Shown here: piece after piece, positions 1-6,301 of the stretch
Layout: every line of letters begins with the position of its first letter
How positions within the stretch are numbered: the first letter of the stretch is position 1
DNA from: Phycisphaerae bacterium
GTDB lineage: Bacteria; Planctomycetota; Phycisphaerae; Tepidisphaerales; Tepidisphaeraceae
NCBI GenBank assembly: GCA_014380825.1
Contig: JACMJD010000097.1
Location: 1 to 10,016 of the forward strand
Direction of reading: 5' to 3'
Length of the DNA: 10,016 nt
Translations under genes and position numbers: made by a program
Notes under the pieces: generated by a model
Databases searched by the model: none
Told to the model about the DNA's origin: nothing
The model's input: only the letters and a program-made list of their open reading frames with translations

Positions 1-209
<209 letters not shown>

Positions 210-312
210 CTACTCCATTCGCGAGATGGCGGGAAAAGTCGAAAAACAACCCGAACTTGAGGTGTAAAGGTAACGGGAAGCGCGCGCGCGTGCAATGCAG
301 GAGACGTGGGGT

Positions 313-372
313 GAATGACCAGTGACCAAATCCGAACGACCAATCAATGAACAGAGTCGAATGACGAATGCT
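313..372. repeat. Degenerate heptamer repeat tract in the rnhA-mreB spacer
   Basis: The stretch divides into 7-bp units: GAATGAC (313-319), CAGTGAC (320-326), CAAATCC, GAACGAC (334-340), CAATCAA, TGAACAG, then after AGTC another GAATGAC (359-365) and GAATGCT (366-372). The approximate consensus is SAATGAC. No clear inverted partner arm is seen, unlike the two related tracts at 3107-3187 and 6894-6989. It lies just past the rnhA stop codon, so both genes avoid it. It may be a decayed or half copy of the same kind of element. Confidence 0.55.
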
Positions 373-390
373 CGGGTCGCGCCGGCGCGC

Positions 391-861
391 TCAATCCCCA
401 GCGAGTTGCTTTGCCAACTGTTGGCGGGCCCGCTTGGCGAGAAAGTCGCACCGATTGTTCTGCGCATCATCCGCATGACCGCGAACCCATTTCCACGTGA
501 CGTGATGCTTATCCATCGTCAGCGCGAGCAATTCTTGCCACAAGTCGGTGTTGAGGACTGGCTTCCGACTGGACGTTCGCCAGCCGTTCGTCGTCCACTT
601 TTCCAACCAGCCTTTGTCAAAAGGGTTCTTGAGATACTCCGAGTCGGTAACGAGCGTGACCTCGCACGGCTTCTTCAACGTCCGAAGTGCCATCATCGCT
701 GCCGTCAACTCCATCCGATTGTTCGTCGACTCGGGCTCCGCGCCGCTTATTTCTTTCTTCACGTCGTGCGGCTGCGAAATCAGGATTGCTCCCCATCCAC
801 CAATTCCCGGATTCGGCGAACACGCGCCGTCGCTGTAAATGAGTACTCGCGGCAAGTTCAT
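391..861 (-). CDS. rnhA: Ribonuclease HI
   Basis: Cytoplasmic endonuclease that cuts the RNA strand of RNA-DNA hybrids, removing primers and R-loops with two metal ions. The 156-residue product has the usual length of a stand-alone RNase HI. The catalytic acidic residues are all visible: D11 in IYSDGAC, E51 in NNRMELTAAMMAL, D73 in VTDSEYL and D139 in NNRCDFLA, together with the flexible-loop histidine H129 in WVRGHADDAQN. The basic stretch KGWLEKWTTNGWRTSSRKPVLN (83-104) matches the substrate-binding handle. The ATG at 861 starts the protein just ahead of the first strand; the ribosome binding site before it is weak. It lies 52 bp after the small membrane protein gene and before mreB, all on one strand, so co-transcription is possible but unproven. 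Confidence 0.96.
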   Translation of the reverse strand: MNLPRVLIYSDGACSPNPGIGGWGAILISQPHDVKKEISGAEPESTNNRMELTAAMMALRTLKKPCEVTLVTDSEYLKNPFDKGWLEKWTTNGWRTSSRKPVLNTDLWQELLALTMDKHHVTWKWVRGHADDAQNNRCDFLAKRARQQLAKQLAGD

Positions 862-913
862 TGTCGGTCTTGAAAGAGCATACTCTCAGGGCTCGAATTT
901 TCGATCGGCATGC

Positions 914-1189
914 TTACGCGCGCTCCCACGTTTTCGCCATCCGGCGTGCCGGCAGCTTGACGCCGTCGAGCTTCCGCCAGGCGAACCAGTGCAGCACGCT
1001 GGCCGATTCGAAGAGCGCCAGCGGCGTCATCCCTTCCATCGTCGCGGCGCGCTGATCATGCGTTGGCTCAAGCGCAGGCGTTAAGCCGTCGGCTTCCAGC
1101 AACGCCGCCAGCTTTCGCGACGCGGCTTTGTTGAGCCGGATGCTGACCACAATCGCGACAACCGCCACGAACCCGCCGACGCCAAGCAT
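914..1189 (-). CDS. Small hypothetical membrane protein with one N-terminal helix
   Basis: I do not recognise this family. The 91-residue product starts MLGVGGFVAVVAIVVSIRL, one hydrophobic helix of about 18 residues. A basic, soluble tail follows (NKAASRKLAALLEADG... to ...LPARRMAKTWERA), so it is probably anchored by its N-terminus with the tail inside the cell. I chose the ATG at 1189 rather than an upstream start at 1285 because a run of six G (minus strand, 1193-1198) lies just before it and because the upstream extension has no membrane or domain character. It sits between the Trx/MsrA-like gene (123 bp away) and rnhA (52 bp away) on the same strand. The evidence for a real gene is position, length, a plausible ribosome binding site and the clean hydrophobic segment. 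No function can be assigned. Confidence 0.6.
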   Translation of the reverse strand: MLGVGGFVAVVAIVVSIRLNKAASRKLAALLEADGLTPALEPTHDQRAATMEGMTPLALFESASVLHWFAWRKLDGVKLPARRMAKTWERA

Positions 1190-1306
1190 GATCCCCCCAT
1201 GCGGGCACGCGGAGCTTACCGCTGGAGCAATAGGGTTCGGATTTCTGAAATCACGGTGTGCAGTAGCGTACACGGCGGGTGGCAATTCGTCTGGTCGGCT
1301 TGAGTC

Positions 1307-1325
1307 ACGCAGCTAAACGCTGCGT
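1307..1325 (-). terminator. Hairpin over the stop codon of the Trx/MsrA-like gene (weak terminator candidate)
   Basis: ACGCAGC (1307-1313) and GCTGCGT (1319-1325) are perfect inverted repeats, a 7-bp stem with a 5-nt loop. The structure spans the TAG stop at 1315-1313. No T-tract follows on the minus strand, so it is at most a weak or Rho-assisted terminator, or an RNA-stability element. Confidence 0.3.
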
Positions 1326-2203
1326 CGCTTCTTCAAACTTGTCCGCTGCGCTGGGGTGAGCCACTGGCTTGGATCCTGAAGCAATGTAAGCGCGCTATGG
1401 ACCTTCGTGCGCTGCATCGGTATGAGGTCAAGTTTCTCGTACGCGGTGCCTCGCAGCGCGTGTTGTTGGTCGCTTGGCGGCGCTTCGCACACGGCCGGAG
1501 CGGTAACGAACCGGCAATCGCTTCTTTCGGTGGCGGCGGCGAGCGCCCGCTTCGTCGTGCCGGTCGGAACGTACGTCACCTCGACGACTTCGGTGCCGTT
1601 GGCGAACGCCGCTCGCGTCGCGACGACGCCGGGCAGCGCGCCCAGCGCGGCTTCGCCTTCCCAGAAACAGCGCATCGCGAAGACCGCCGTCTCGCGCTTC
1701 GGATACGCTTCGTCGCGCGCGATCCGCAGATATCCGGGCACCGGCAAATTGGCTGTTTCGAGGGCGTCGATGAACCGCGAGGCGACGGTGAACGCATCGT
1801 ACACCCCGTCTTCGCGCGGGATGAGGTCTTTGCCGTCTGCGTTCAGGAACCGCACGACCGGATTGTTCCACGCAGGCTCGCCGAAACGCTTGAGGAGCTC
1901 CGCCTCTTTTCCCGCGACGTTATTGCGAATAACTAGCGGCACGGCATCGTGTTCGATCGCGGCGGCGAGCAGTGCGTTGCGCAGCACGTCCTTGCCGAAT
2001 CCAGTGCAGGTCGCGCAGCCGGGGATTTCCTGGAAGAGCAAGAACACTGGCTTGTTCTCGCGCTTCGCCTGAGCCAGCGCGGCGTCAAAATCATGTTGCC
2101 AATGAACTTGTCCCAACTCGGGCTCTGAGTTCACCGAGTCCTCCGATCCCGCGCATGAGTAACTTGTGACGACAAGTGTAAGCAAGAGTGCGATCTTTAT
2201 CAT
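1313..2203 (-). CDS. Exported thioredoxin-fold protein fused to a degenerate MsrA-like domain
   Basis: Predicted thiol redox protein acting outside the cytoplasm. The 296-residue product begins MIKIALLLTLVVTSYSCAG, a secretion signal; Cys17 could be a lipid anchor, but the residues before it are not a textbook lipobox. Residues 38-155 form a thioredoxin-like domain: the CxxC motif C63-A-T-C66 in FQEIPGCATCTGFG, and the probable cis-proline P115 in WNNPVVRFL. Residues 172-232 resemble methionine sulfoxide reductase A, with AVFAMRCFWEGEAALGALPGVVATRAAF around C179 and then EVVEVTYVPT, but the rest of the MsrA core is missing. A short tail (245-290) follows. I recall a thioredoxin-like (seleno)protein family with a VPGU motif; this may be a cysteine form of it. 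The ATG at 2203 starts the signal peptide; an upstream ATG at 2302 would read through a terminator. Substrate and exact activity are unknown. Confidence 0.8.
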   Translation of the reverse strand: MIKIALLLTLVVTSYSCAGSEDSVNSEPELGQVHWQHDFDAALAQAKRENKPVFLLFQEIPGCATCTGFGKDVLRNALLAAAIEHDAVPLVIRNNVAGKEAELLKRFGEPAWNNPVVRFLNADGKDLIPREDGVYDAFTVASRFIDALETANLPVPGYLRIARDEAYPKRETAVFAMRCFWEGEAALGALPGVVATRAAFANGTEVVEVTYVPTGTTKRALAAATERSDCRFVTAPAVCEAPPSDQQHALRGTAYEKLDLIPMQRTKVHSALTLLQDPSQWLTPAQRTSLKKRRSV

Positions 2204-2256
2204 CACCAGATCGTAGGCAGGCGCGCGGTGCGGCTTGTCAGCGGATGTCGGCGACG

Positions 2257-2299
2257 AAAAAAAGTGCCCGGGCGGGGGTTGTCGGGGAGCCGCCCGGGC
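2257..2299 (-). terminator. Strong intrinsic terminator or attenuator ahead of the Trx/MsrA-like gene
   Basis: On the minus strand a perfect 10-bp stem, GCCCGGGCGG (2299-2290) pairing with CCGCCCGGGC (2275-2266), encloses a 14-nt loop. Two bases later comes a run of seven T (2263-2257). This is the classic Rho-independent layout. It lies 53 bp upstream of the start codon at 2203 on the same strand. It therefore either ends a transcript from the 2300-2900 region or acts as a conditional attenuator in a leader of the redox gene. No plus-strand transcript would be terminated by it, because no T-run follows on that side. Confidence 0.75.
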
Positions 2300-2564
2300 C
2301 ATGGGGGGTGAGAACTGATTTAGCGCGCCGGCATGTCTCCCTACTGTGCGGGCGCGCGAGATTATTCATTCCGTACAAAGCTCCGCCGGGGGGCGGGATC
2401 GGCTGAGGGACGAACAGAGGGTGGCATTTTCTCCGGTGTAGTGACACCGTGTTCAACTCATCCGACCCGGATCCCCACCGGCAAGAGCCACATCACTGGC
2501 TGTCGCGCCCATCGAAGGGCACCCATCGAAGGGCAATGGTGAGGCGCACGTTCCGATGCGAGCA
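2300..2564. other. Gene-free stretch with small hairpins; possible minus-strand leader
   Basis: No convincing coding frame is seen here. Visible structure: hairpin CCGCC-GGGG-GGCGG (2383-2396); hairpin CGGTGT-AGTG-ACACCG (2434-2449); and the 14-bp tandem repeat at 2508-2535. Together with the terminator at 2257-2299 these could form a structured 5' leader on the minus strand. I matched no known riboswitch consensus by eye. Confidence 0.4.
2508..2535. repeat. Two exact tandem copies of a 14-bp unit
   Basis: CCCATCGAAGGGCA occurs at 2508-2521 and again at 2522-2535 without mismatch. Each unit with its flanks contains GCCC...GGGC arms and could form a small stem. It is probably a recent slippage duplication in non-coding DNA. 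Confidence 0.75.
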
Positions 2565-2900
2565 TCAAATCGGCCGCTCTCTTTGCGGCGATCGATCGCA
2601 ATATCGGAGGCATCGCGGCGCGTGCGTGAGTCGTCTGAGCCTCCCTCGGCCCAAAATAAGTTGCCGACGAAGTCGGCTTGCGTGGATGTCGACGTATTTG
2701 TTGGGGCTTGGAAGCTCCAGCATCCCGTCCGGCGATAAGCGGTCGACCGATTCTTCCGACACTTCGGAAGAATCAACCACGCTCATCACGCCGCCGTGCA
2801 GATCCAGTCCGATGCGGCGTTCGACGGTTTCCGGCCAGGCCGGTTGTCGCGCGTCGCGGCGCGGGTCTGTGGGTTGCGGGTTGCTTGGCTTCGCGTTCAT
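2565..2900 (-). CDS. Small hypothetical gene, possibly decayed or frameshifted at its 3' end
   Basis: Unrecognised 111-residue product beginning MNAKPSNPQPTDPRRDARQP. AAGGA lies 8 nt before the ATG (minus strand, 2909-2913), a plausible ribosome binding site. Residues 1 to about 70, including RRIGLDLHGGVMSVVDSSEV and MLELPSPNKYVDIH, use mostly G- or C-ending codons like the neighbouring genes. From about residue 72 (SRLRRQLILGRGRLRR onward) the codon bias is lost and the chain becomes an Arg-rich string ending in TGA, as in a shifted frame. I could not recover a clear continuation in another frame. A perfect 11-bp inverted repeat (2749-2774) lies inside it. The strong minus-strand terminator at 2257-2299 is about 265 bp downstream and fits transcription of this strand. 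It could be a small gene, a decaying gene, or a structured RNA. Confidence 0.35.
   Translation of the reverse strand: MNAKPSNPQPTDPRRDARQPAWPETVERRIGLDLHGGVMSVVDSSEVSEESVDRLSPDGMLELPSPNKYVDIHASRLRRQLILGRGRLRRLTHAPRCLRYCDRSPQRERPI
2749..2774. repeat. Perfect 11-bp inverted repeat with 4-nt loop
   Basis: GATTCTTCCGA (2749-2759) and TCGGAAGAATC (2764-2774) are exact reverse complements separated by CACT. If transcribed this is a very stable hairpin; on the minus strand it would encode DSSEVSEES of the doubtful small protein. No T-run follows on either strand, so it is not a standard terminator. Confidence 0.7.
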
Positions 2901-3238
2901 TGTCTTCGTCCTTCCCTGTTGTTCGTCGCATGCTGAAACAAACTCATGCGTTCGAACGAGTGAAACTATCGTCCACGTTCGGCCGGTCGACCAGTGCCCG
3001 AAACAGGCCAGCCTCTGATCGCCATGCGTACTACATCTATGCGAATAAAGCCGGCGGGATGGACAAAACATTCCCGTGCCCTGAACGGGGCAATGAGCGG
3101 AACTGCGGAATGATGAATGCAGAGTGCAGAATGGATAAGCGGGGTAAGATGTTTCTTTCATTCTGCATTCCGCATTCTGCATTCTGACTTCACTTTTCAT
3201 TGCGTTCCACGCCGTCCCTGCGGACAATTGACCGTCTA
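2901..3238. other. Gene-free stretch upstream of the LuxR-type regulator, holding a heptamer inverted repeat
   Basis: No credible coding frame is seen. Frames that run through here contain translated repeat sequence and lack coding bias. The main content is the inverted repeat element at 3107-3187. The remaining 53 bp before the regulator start (3186-3238) show no confident sigma-70 promoter. A short arm pair TGCCC...GGGCA near 3076-3092 is the only other structure noted. Confidence 0.5.
3107..3187. repeat. Palindromic element built of AGAATGC heptamers, upstream of the LuxR-type gene
   Basis: The left arm (3107-3135) reads as units GGAATGA-TGAATGC-AGAGTGC-AGAATGG. The right arm, read on the minus strand from 3185, is AGAATGC-AGAATGC-GGAATGC-AGAATGA. 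The arms match at 23 of 29 positions when paired as an inverted repeat, with a spacer of 21 bp between them. The end of the spacer holds GATGTTTCTT (3148-3157), which also occurs in the spacer of the element inside mqnC. The element could form a long cruciform or RNA hairpin. There is no transposase and no obvious target duplication. Confidence 0.75.
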
Positions 3239-4048
3239 ATGACTGATCGTGGCGAACACCTCCGGCTGGGTGCGGTGCGGGATGTCTTTCGGCTCGTCGG
3301 CGAAATCCGCGAGCAGGGCGCTGATCCATCGAAGTGGCGGCCGCACATGGTGCGGCGCATCAGCAAGATGATGAACGCCGAGATCGTCGTCTCCAGCGAG
3401 ATCCACTTCCGCGCCGCCGGCGAGGGCGGCGTGTATCACGTACACGACATCGGCTGGGGCTGCGACCAGGACGGCAACACCTGGCAGATCAACACCGAAC
3501 GCGAGGAGAAACCCGAAGCGTACTGGCTGACCGTGCTCGGAAAAAACACGCCGGTTCCTCAAAGGAAGCCGACGGACGAATCCGAATCATCGGACAAGCC
3601 CGTCATTGCCGTGACACCCGTTCGCGCGGTGTATGGCGGAACGAGCTTCGTCCTCTCGCAATATCCGCTGCCACATCTGGGCGCCGTCGATCAGCTTGGC
3701 CTGCACCGCGCCTGGGGAAATCAGCCGTTCACTCGACCCGAGCACCGCCTGATCCGCCTGTTCCACCTCGAGCTTGGCCGGCTGTGGAAAAAAGACGCGC
3801 TGCAAAAAGCGCAAGACCCGGCATCCGCACTTCCGCCAAGACTCGCGCAAACGCTCGCCGAGCTCCAGGCCGGCAGCAGCGAGAAGCAAGTCTCGATCGC
3901 GCTGGGCATCAGCCGCCACACGGTTCACAATTATGTGAAAGCGCTGCATCGAAGACTGGGCGTGAGCAGTCGCGGCGAATTGCTGGCCAAATCTCGCGCG
4001 AGCGCCAGCGGGGATTTCACGCCGAAGCTGAGCGTTCCGCGCGAATAA
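3239..4048 (+). CDS. LuxR-type transcriptional regulator with C-terminal helix-turn-helix
   Basis: Predicted cytoplasmic DNA-binding regulator of 269 residues. The C-terminal part (about 198-252) is a GerE/LuxR-type helix-turn-helix: LPPRLAQTLAELQAGSSEKQ, then VSIALGISRHTVHNYVKALHRRLGVSSRGELLA, with the recognition helix around SRHTVHNYVKALHRRL. The N-terminal part (LRLGAVRDVFRLVGEIREQG...WRPHMVRRISKMMNAEIVVSSE) has a sensor-like layout that I recall from planctomycetal LuxR proteins; its ligand is unknown. No receiver-type phospho-acceptor pocket is evident, so it is not an ordinary two-component response regulator. I chose the ATG at 3239; a TTG at 3200 would extend it into poorly conserved sequence, and the ribosome binding site is weak. 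katE follows 134 bp downstream on the same strand, so the regulator may act on or be co-expressed with it, but no operator was identified. Confidence 0.82.
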   Translation: MTDRGEHLRLGAVRDVFRLVGEIREQGADPSKWRPHMVRRISKMMNAEIVVSSEIHFRAAGEGGVYHVHDIGWGCDQDGNTWQINTEREEKPEAYWLTVLGKNTPVPQRKPTDESESSDKPVIAVTPVRAVYGGTSFVLSQYPLPHLGAVDQLGLHRAWGNQPFTRPEHRLIRLFHLELGRLWKKDALQKAQDPASALPPRLAQTLAELQAGSSEKQVSIALGISRHTVHNYVKALHRRLGVSSRGELLAKSRASASGDFTPKLSVPRE

Positions 4049-4182
4049 GACTCAACATCTCGCTCGCGATCAATTAGCGGCGAAACTGAGTTCCCATCCG
4101 CGCACACTTGCCCCTACAAAGGGCGCTTGTGTCGACATGCGGCCGTTCGCGTGCGCGCGGCAATCTACTTTTCGAGACCACC

Positions 4183-6300
4183 ATGAAACCGAAAAACAAA
4201 AAACGCGGCCAACAACCTTCGCAAATGCCCGCTTCCGCCAAAGACGTCGACCTTCAACGCGACACGCTGTCGCCAGGCGATGCCCTCACCACCAATCAGG
4301 GCTTGGCGCTGGTCGATGACCAGAACTCGCTCAAGGCCGGCGTGCGCGGGCCGACGCTGCTGGAGGACTTTCATTTCCGTGAAAAGATCACGCACTTCGA
4401 TCACGAGCGCATCCCCGAGCGGGTCGTACACGCCCGCGGCTCCGCGGCGCACGGATATTTCGAAGCGACCACCACGGCGACGGATATCACCAAGGCATCG
4501 CTGTTTGGCAAGAAGGGCAAGCGCACGCCGGTGTTCGTTCGCTTCAGCACGGTCGCCGGCAGTCGCGGCAGCGCGGACACGCCGCGCGATGTGCGCGGAT
4601 TCGCGGTGAAGTTCTACACCGATGAAGGCGTGTGGGATCTGGTCGGCAACAACATCCCGATTTTCTTCATCCAGGACGCGATTAAGTTCCCCGATTTGAT
4701 ACACGCCGTGAAGCCCGAGCCGAACAACGAAATCCCGCAGGCCGCCAGCGCGCACGACACGTTCTGGGATTTCGCTTCGCTCACGCCTGAGACGATGCAC
4801 ATGCTGATGTGGGTCATGAGCGACCGTGCGTTGCCGCGCAGCTTCGCAATGATGGAAGGTTTCGGCATCCACACGTTCCGATTCATCAACGCCGCCGGTC
4901 AATCGAATTTCGTGAAGTTTCACTTCAAGCCGAAGAAGGGAATCCATTCGCTCGTGTGGGACGAAGCGCAGAAGATCGCCGGGAAAGACGCCGACTTCAA
5001 CCGGCGCGATCTGTACGATTCGATCAATCGCGGCGATTTCCCCGAATGGGAATTCGGCGTGCAGGTGGTGCCGGAAAAGGACGAGCACAAGTTCGATTTT
5101 GATCTGCTCGATCCGACGAAGATTATCCCGGAAGAATTGGTCCCCGTGCGCGTGCTCGGCAAACTGGTGCTGAATCGCAATCCGGAAAACTTTTTCGCCG
5201 AGACCGAGCAGGTTGCGTTTCATCCGGGCCACATCGTTCCGGGAATCGATTTCAGCAACGACCCGCTTCTGCAAGGGCGGTTGTTCTCTTATTTTGATAC
5301 GCAGATCAAGCGAGTGGGCCCGAACTTCGCGCAGCTGCCGATCAATCGGCCAACGTGTCCGTTCAGCAACAACCAGCGCGATGGCGAGAGCCAGCAGATC
5401 GTGCACAAGGGTCGCGTCAGTTACTTCCCCAATTCGCTGGCCAACAACCGTCCGGAACATTCGCCCGACGGGACGAAGGCGTTCAGCAGCTTCGCCGAAA
5501 AGATGGAGGGCGCGAAAGTCCGCGTGCGCAGCGAAAGCTTCTCCGATCATTTCAGCCAGGCAACGCTGTTCTGGAACAGCATGGCGCAGTGGGAAAAGAA
5601 CCACATCGTCAGCGCCATCAGTTTCGAGCTGAACATGGTCGAGACGATCGCGATCCGCGAACGCGTCGTCAACGAAATGCTCGTGAACGTCGCCGACGAA
5701 CTGGCCAGCAAGGTGGCAAAGAACATTGGCGTGCGGATCACCGCCAAGCGCAAGAGCAAGCCGCACAATCGCACGTCTGCGGCGCTGAGCATGGACAAGC
5801 CGTGCAGGGACATCATCGGTCGGAAGGTGGCGATCTTGGTGGCCGAAGGATCCGACGCTGCTCAGGTGAACGCGATGAAAGAAAAGCTGACCGGAGAAGG
5901 CGCACTGGTCGAAGTGATCGCGCCCAGCGTTGGCCCGGTCCGCGGTAGCGGCGGCGCGATCGCTGTGAATAAGCCGCTGCCGAACGCGCCGGGCGTCCTG
6001 TACGACGCCGTCTTCATCCCCGGCGGCGCCGGCGCAACCACGCTCGCACTGCTTGGCCCCGCCGTGCAGTTCGTCAGCGATCAATACGCGCACGGCAAAC
6101 CGATCGGCGCGGTCGGCGAGGGAAAGCTATTGGTTGAAGCGGCGATTATCGATGTCCCCAGTGACGCGAAGGCCGCGATGAAAGCAGGCTTGCTCATCGC
6201 GAACGACAAGCGCGACGCCGCCGCGATCACTAATTCGTTCGTACAGGCGATGCTTCTTCATCGCTTCCCGAATCGGCAGCCGGAGACAATATTGGCTTGA
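4183..6300 (+). CDS. katE: Large-subunit (HPII-type, clade 2) haem catalase
   Basis: Cytoplasmic enzyme that splits hydrogen peroxide into water and oxygen. The 705-residue chain fits the large-subunit class (E. coli HPII has 753). Active-site residues keep HPII spacing: distal His83 in RVVHARG, Asn156 in DLVGNNIPIFFIQDA, proximal haem ligand Tyr370 in LLQGRLFSYFDTQ with Arg366, and His347 in AFHPGH. His347 corresponds to HPII His392, which cross-links to the haem-ligand tyrosine. Residues about 545-690 form the extra C-terminal flavodoxin/class I amidotransferase-like domain (GRKVAILVAEGSDAAQV, AVFIPGGAG), without the catalytic cysteine of DJ-1/PfpI enzymes, as is usual for these catalases. 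I chose the ATG at 4183 (MKPKNKKRG) over an upstream ATG at 4108, since the extra 25 residues look non-coding. Neither start has a strong ribosome binding site. The 3' end converges on mqnC, one base apart. Confidence 0.97.
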   Translation: MKPKNKKRGQQPSQMPASAKDVDLQRDTLSPGDALTTNQGLALVDDQNSLKAGVRGPTLLEDFHFREKITHFDHERIPERVVHARGSAAHGYFEATTTATDITKASLFGKKGKRTPVFVRFSTVAGSRGSADTPRDVRGFAVKFYTDEGVWDLVGNNIPIFFIQDAIKFPDLIHAVKPEPNNEIPQAASAHDTFWDFASLTPETMHMLMWVMSDRALPRSFAMMEGFGIHTFRFINAAGQSNFVKFHFKPKKGIHSLVWDEAQKIAGKDADFNRRDLYDSINRGDFPEWEFGVQVVPEKDEHKFDFDLLDPTKIIPEELVPVRVLGKLVLNRNPENFFAETEQVAFHPGHIVPGIDFSNDPLLQGRLFSYFDTQIKRVGPNFAQLPINRPTCPFSNNQRDGESQQIVHKGRVSYFPNSLANNRPEHSPDGTKAFSSFAEKMEGAKVRVRSESFSDHFSQATLFWNSMAQWEKNHIVSAISFELNMVETIAIRERVVNEMLVNVADELASKVAKNIGVRITAKRKSKPHNRTSAALSMDKPCRDIIGRKVAILVAEGSDAAQVNAMKEKLTGEGALVEVIAPSVGPVRGSGGAIAVNKPLPNAPGVLYDAVFIPGGAGATTLALLGPAVQFVSDQYAHGKPIGAVGEGKLLVEAAIIDVPSDAKAAMKAGLLIANDKRDAAAITNSFVQAMLLHRFPNRQPETILA

Positions 6301-6301
6301 A

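Noticed and set aside
278..292. Alternating GC run as a functional Z-DNA site or operator
   Set aside because: A short alternating run is common in GC-rich DNA and nothing else marks it as functional.
313..372. Possible CRISPR-like repeat array, also at 3107-3187 and 6894-6989
   Set aside because: Units are 7 bp with no unique spacers of 25-40 bp between identical repeats, and no cas gene is present.
2015..2017. Selenocysteine in the thioredoxin motif
   Set aside because: The codon for the first motif cysteine is TGC, not TGA; the protein is a cysteine form.
2203..2302. Upstream ATG at 2302 as start of the Trx/MsrA-like protein
   Set aside because: The extra 33 residues would be translated from the terminator hairpin and its T-run, and would bury the signal peptide.
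2300..2500. Known riboswitch upstream of the Trx/MsrA-like gene
   Set aside because: Hairpins are present, but I could match no known riboswitch core by eye, so only an unnamed leader or terminator is reported.
2901..3329. Upstream extension of the 2565-2900 minus-strand frame to a longer protein
   Set aside because: The added residues are largely translated heptamer repeat and overlap the start of the LuxR-type gene on the other strand; the ATG at 2900 has a better ribosome binding site.
4165..6093. Very long open frame (642 codons) on the minus strand opposite katE
   Set aside because: It is antisense to an unmistakable catalase. Its Arg/His/Val-rich translation has no recognisable domain, and long antisense frames are expected in GC-rich genes.
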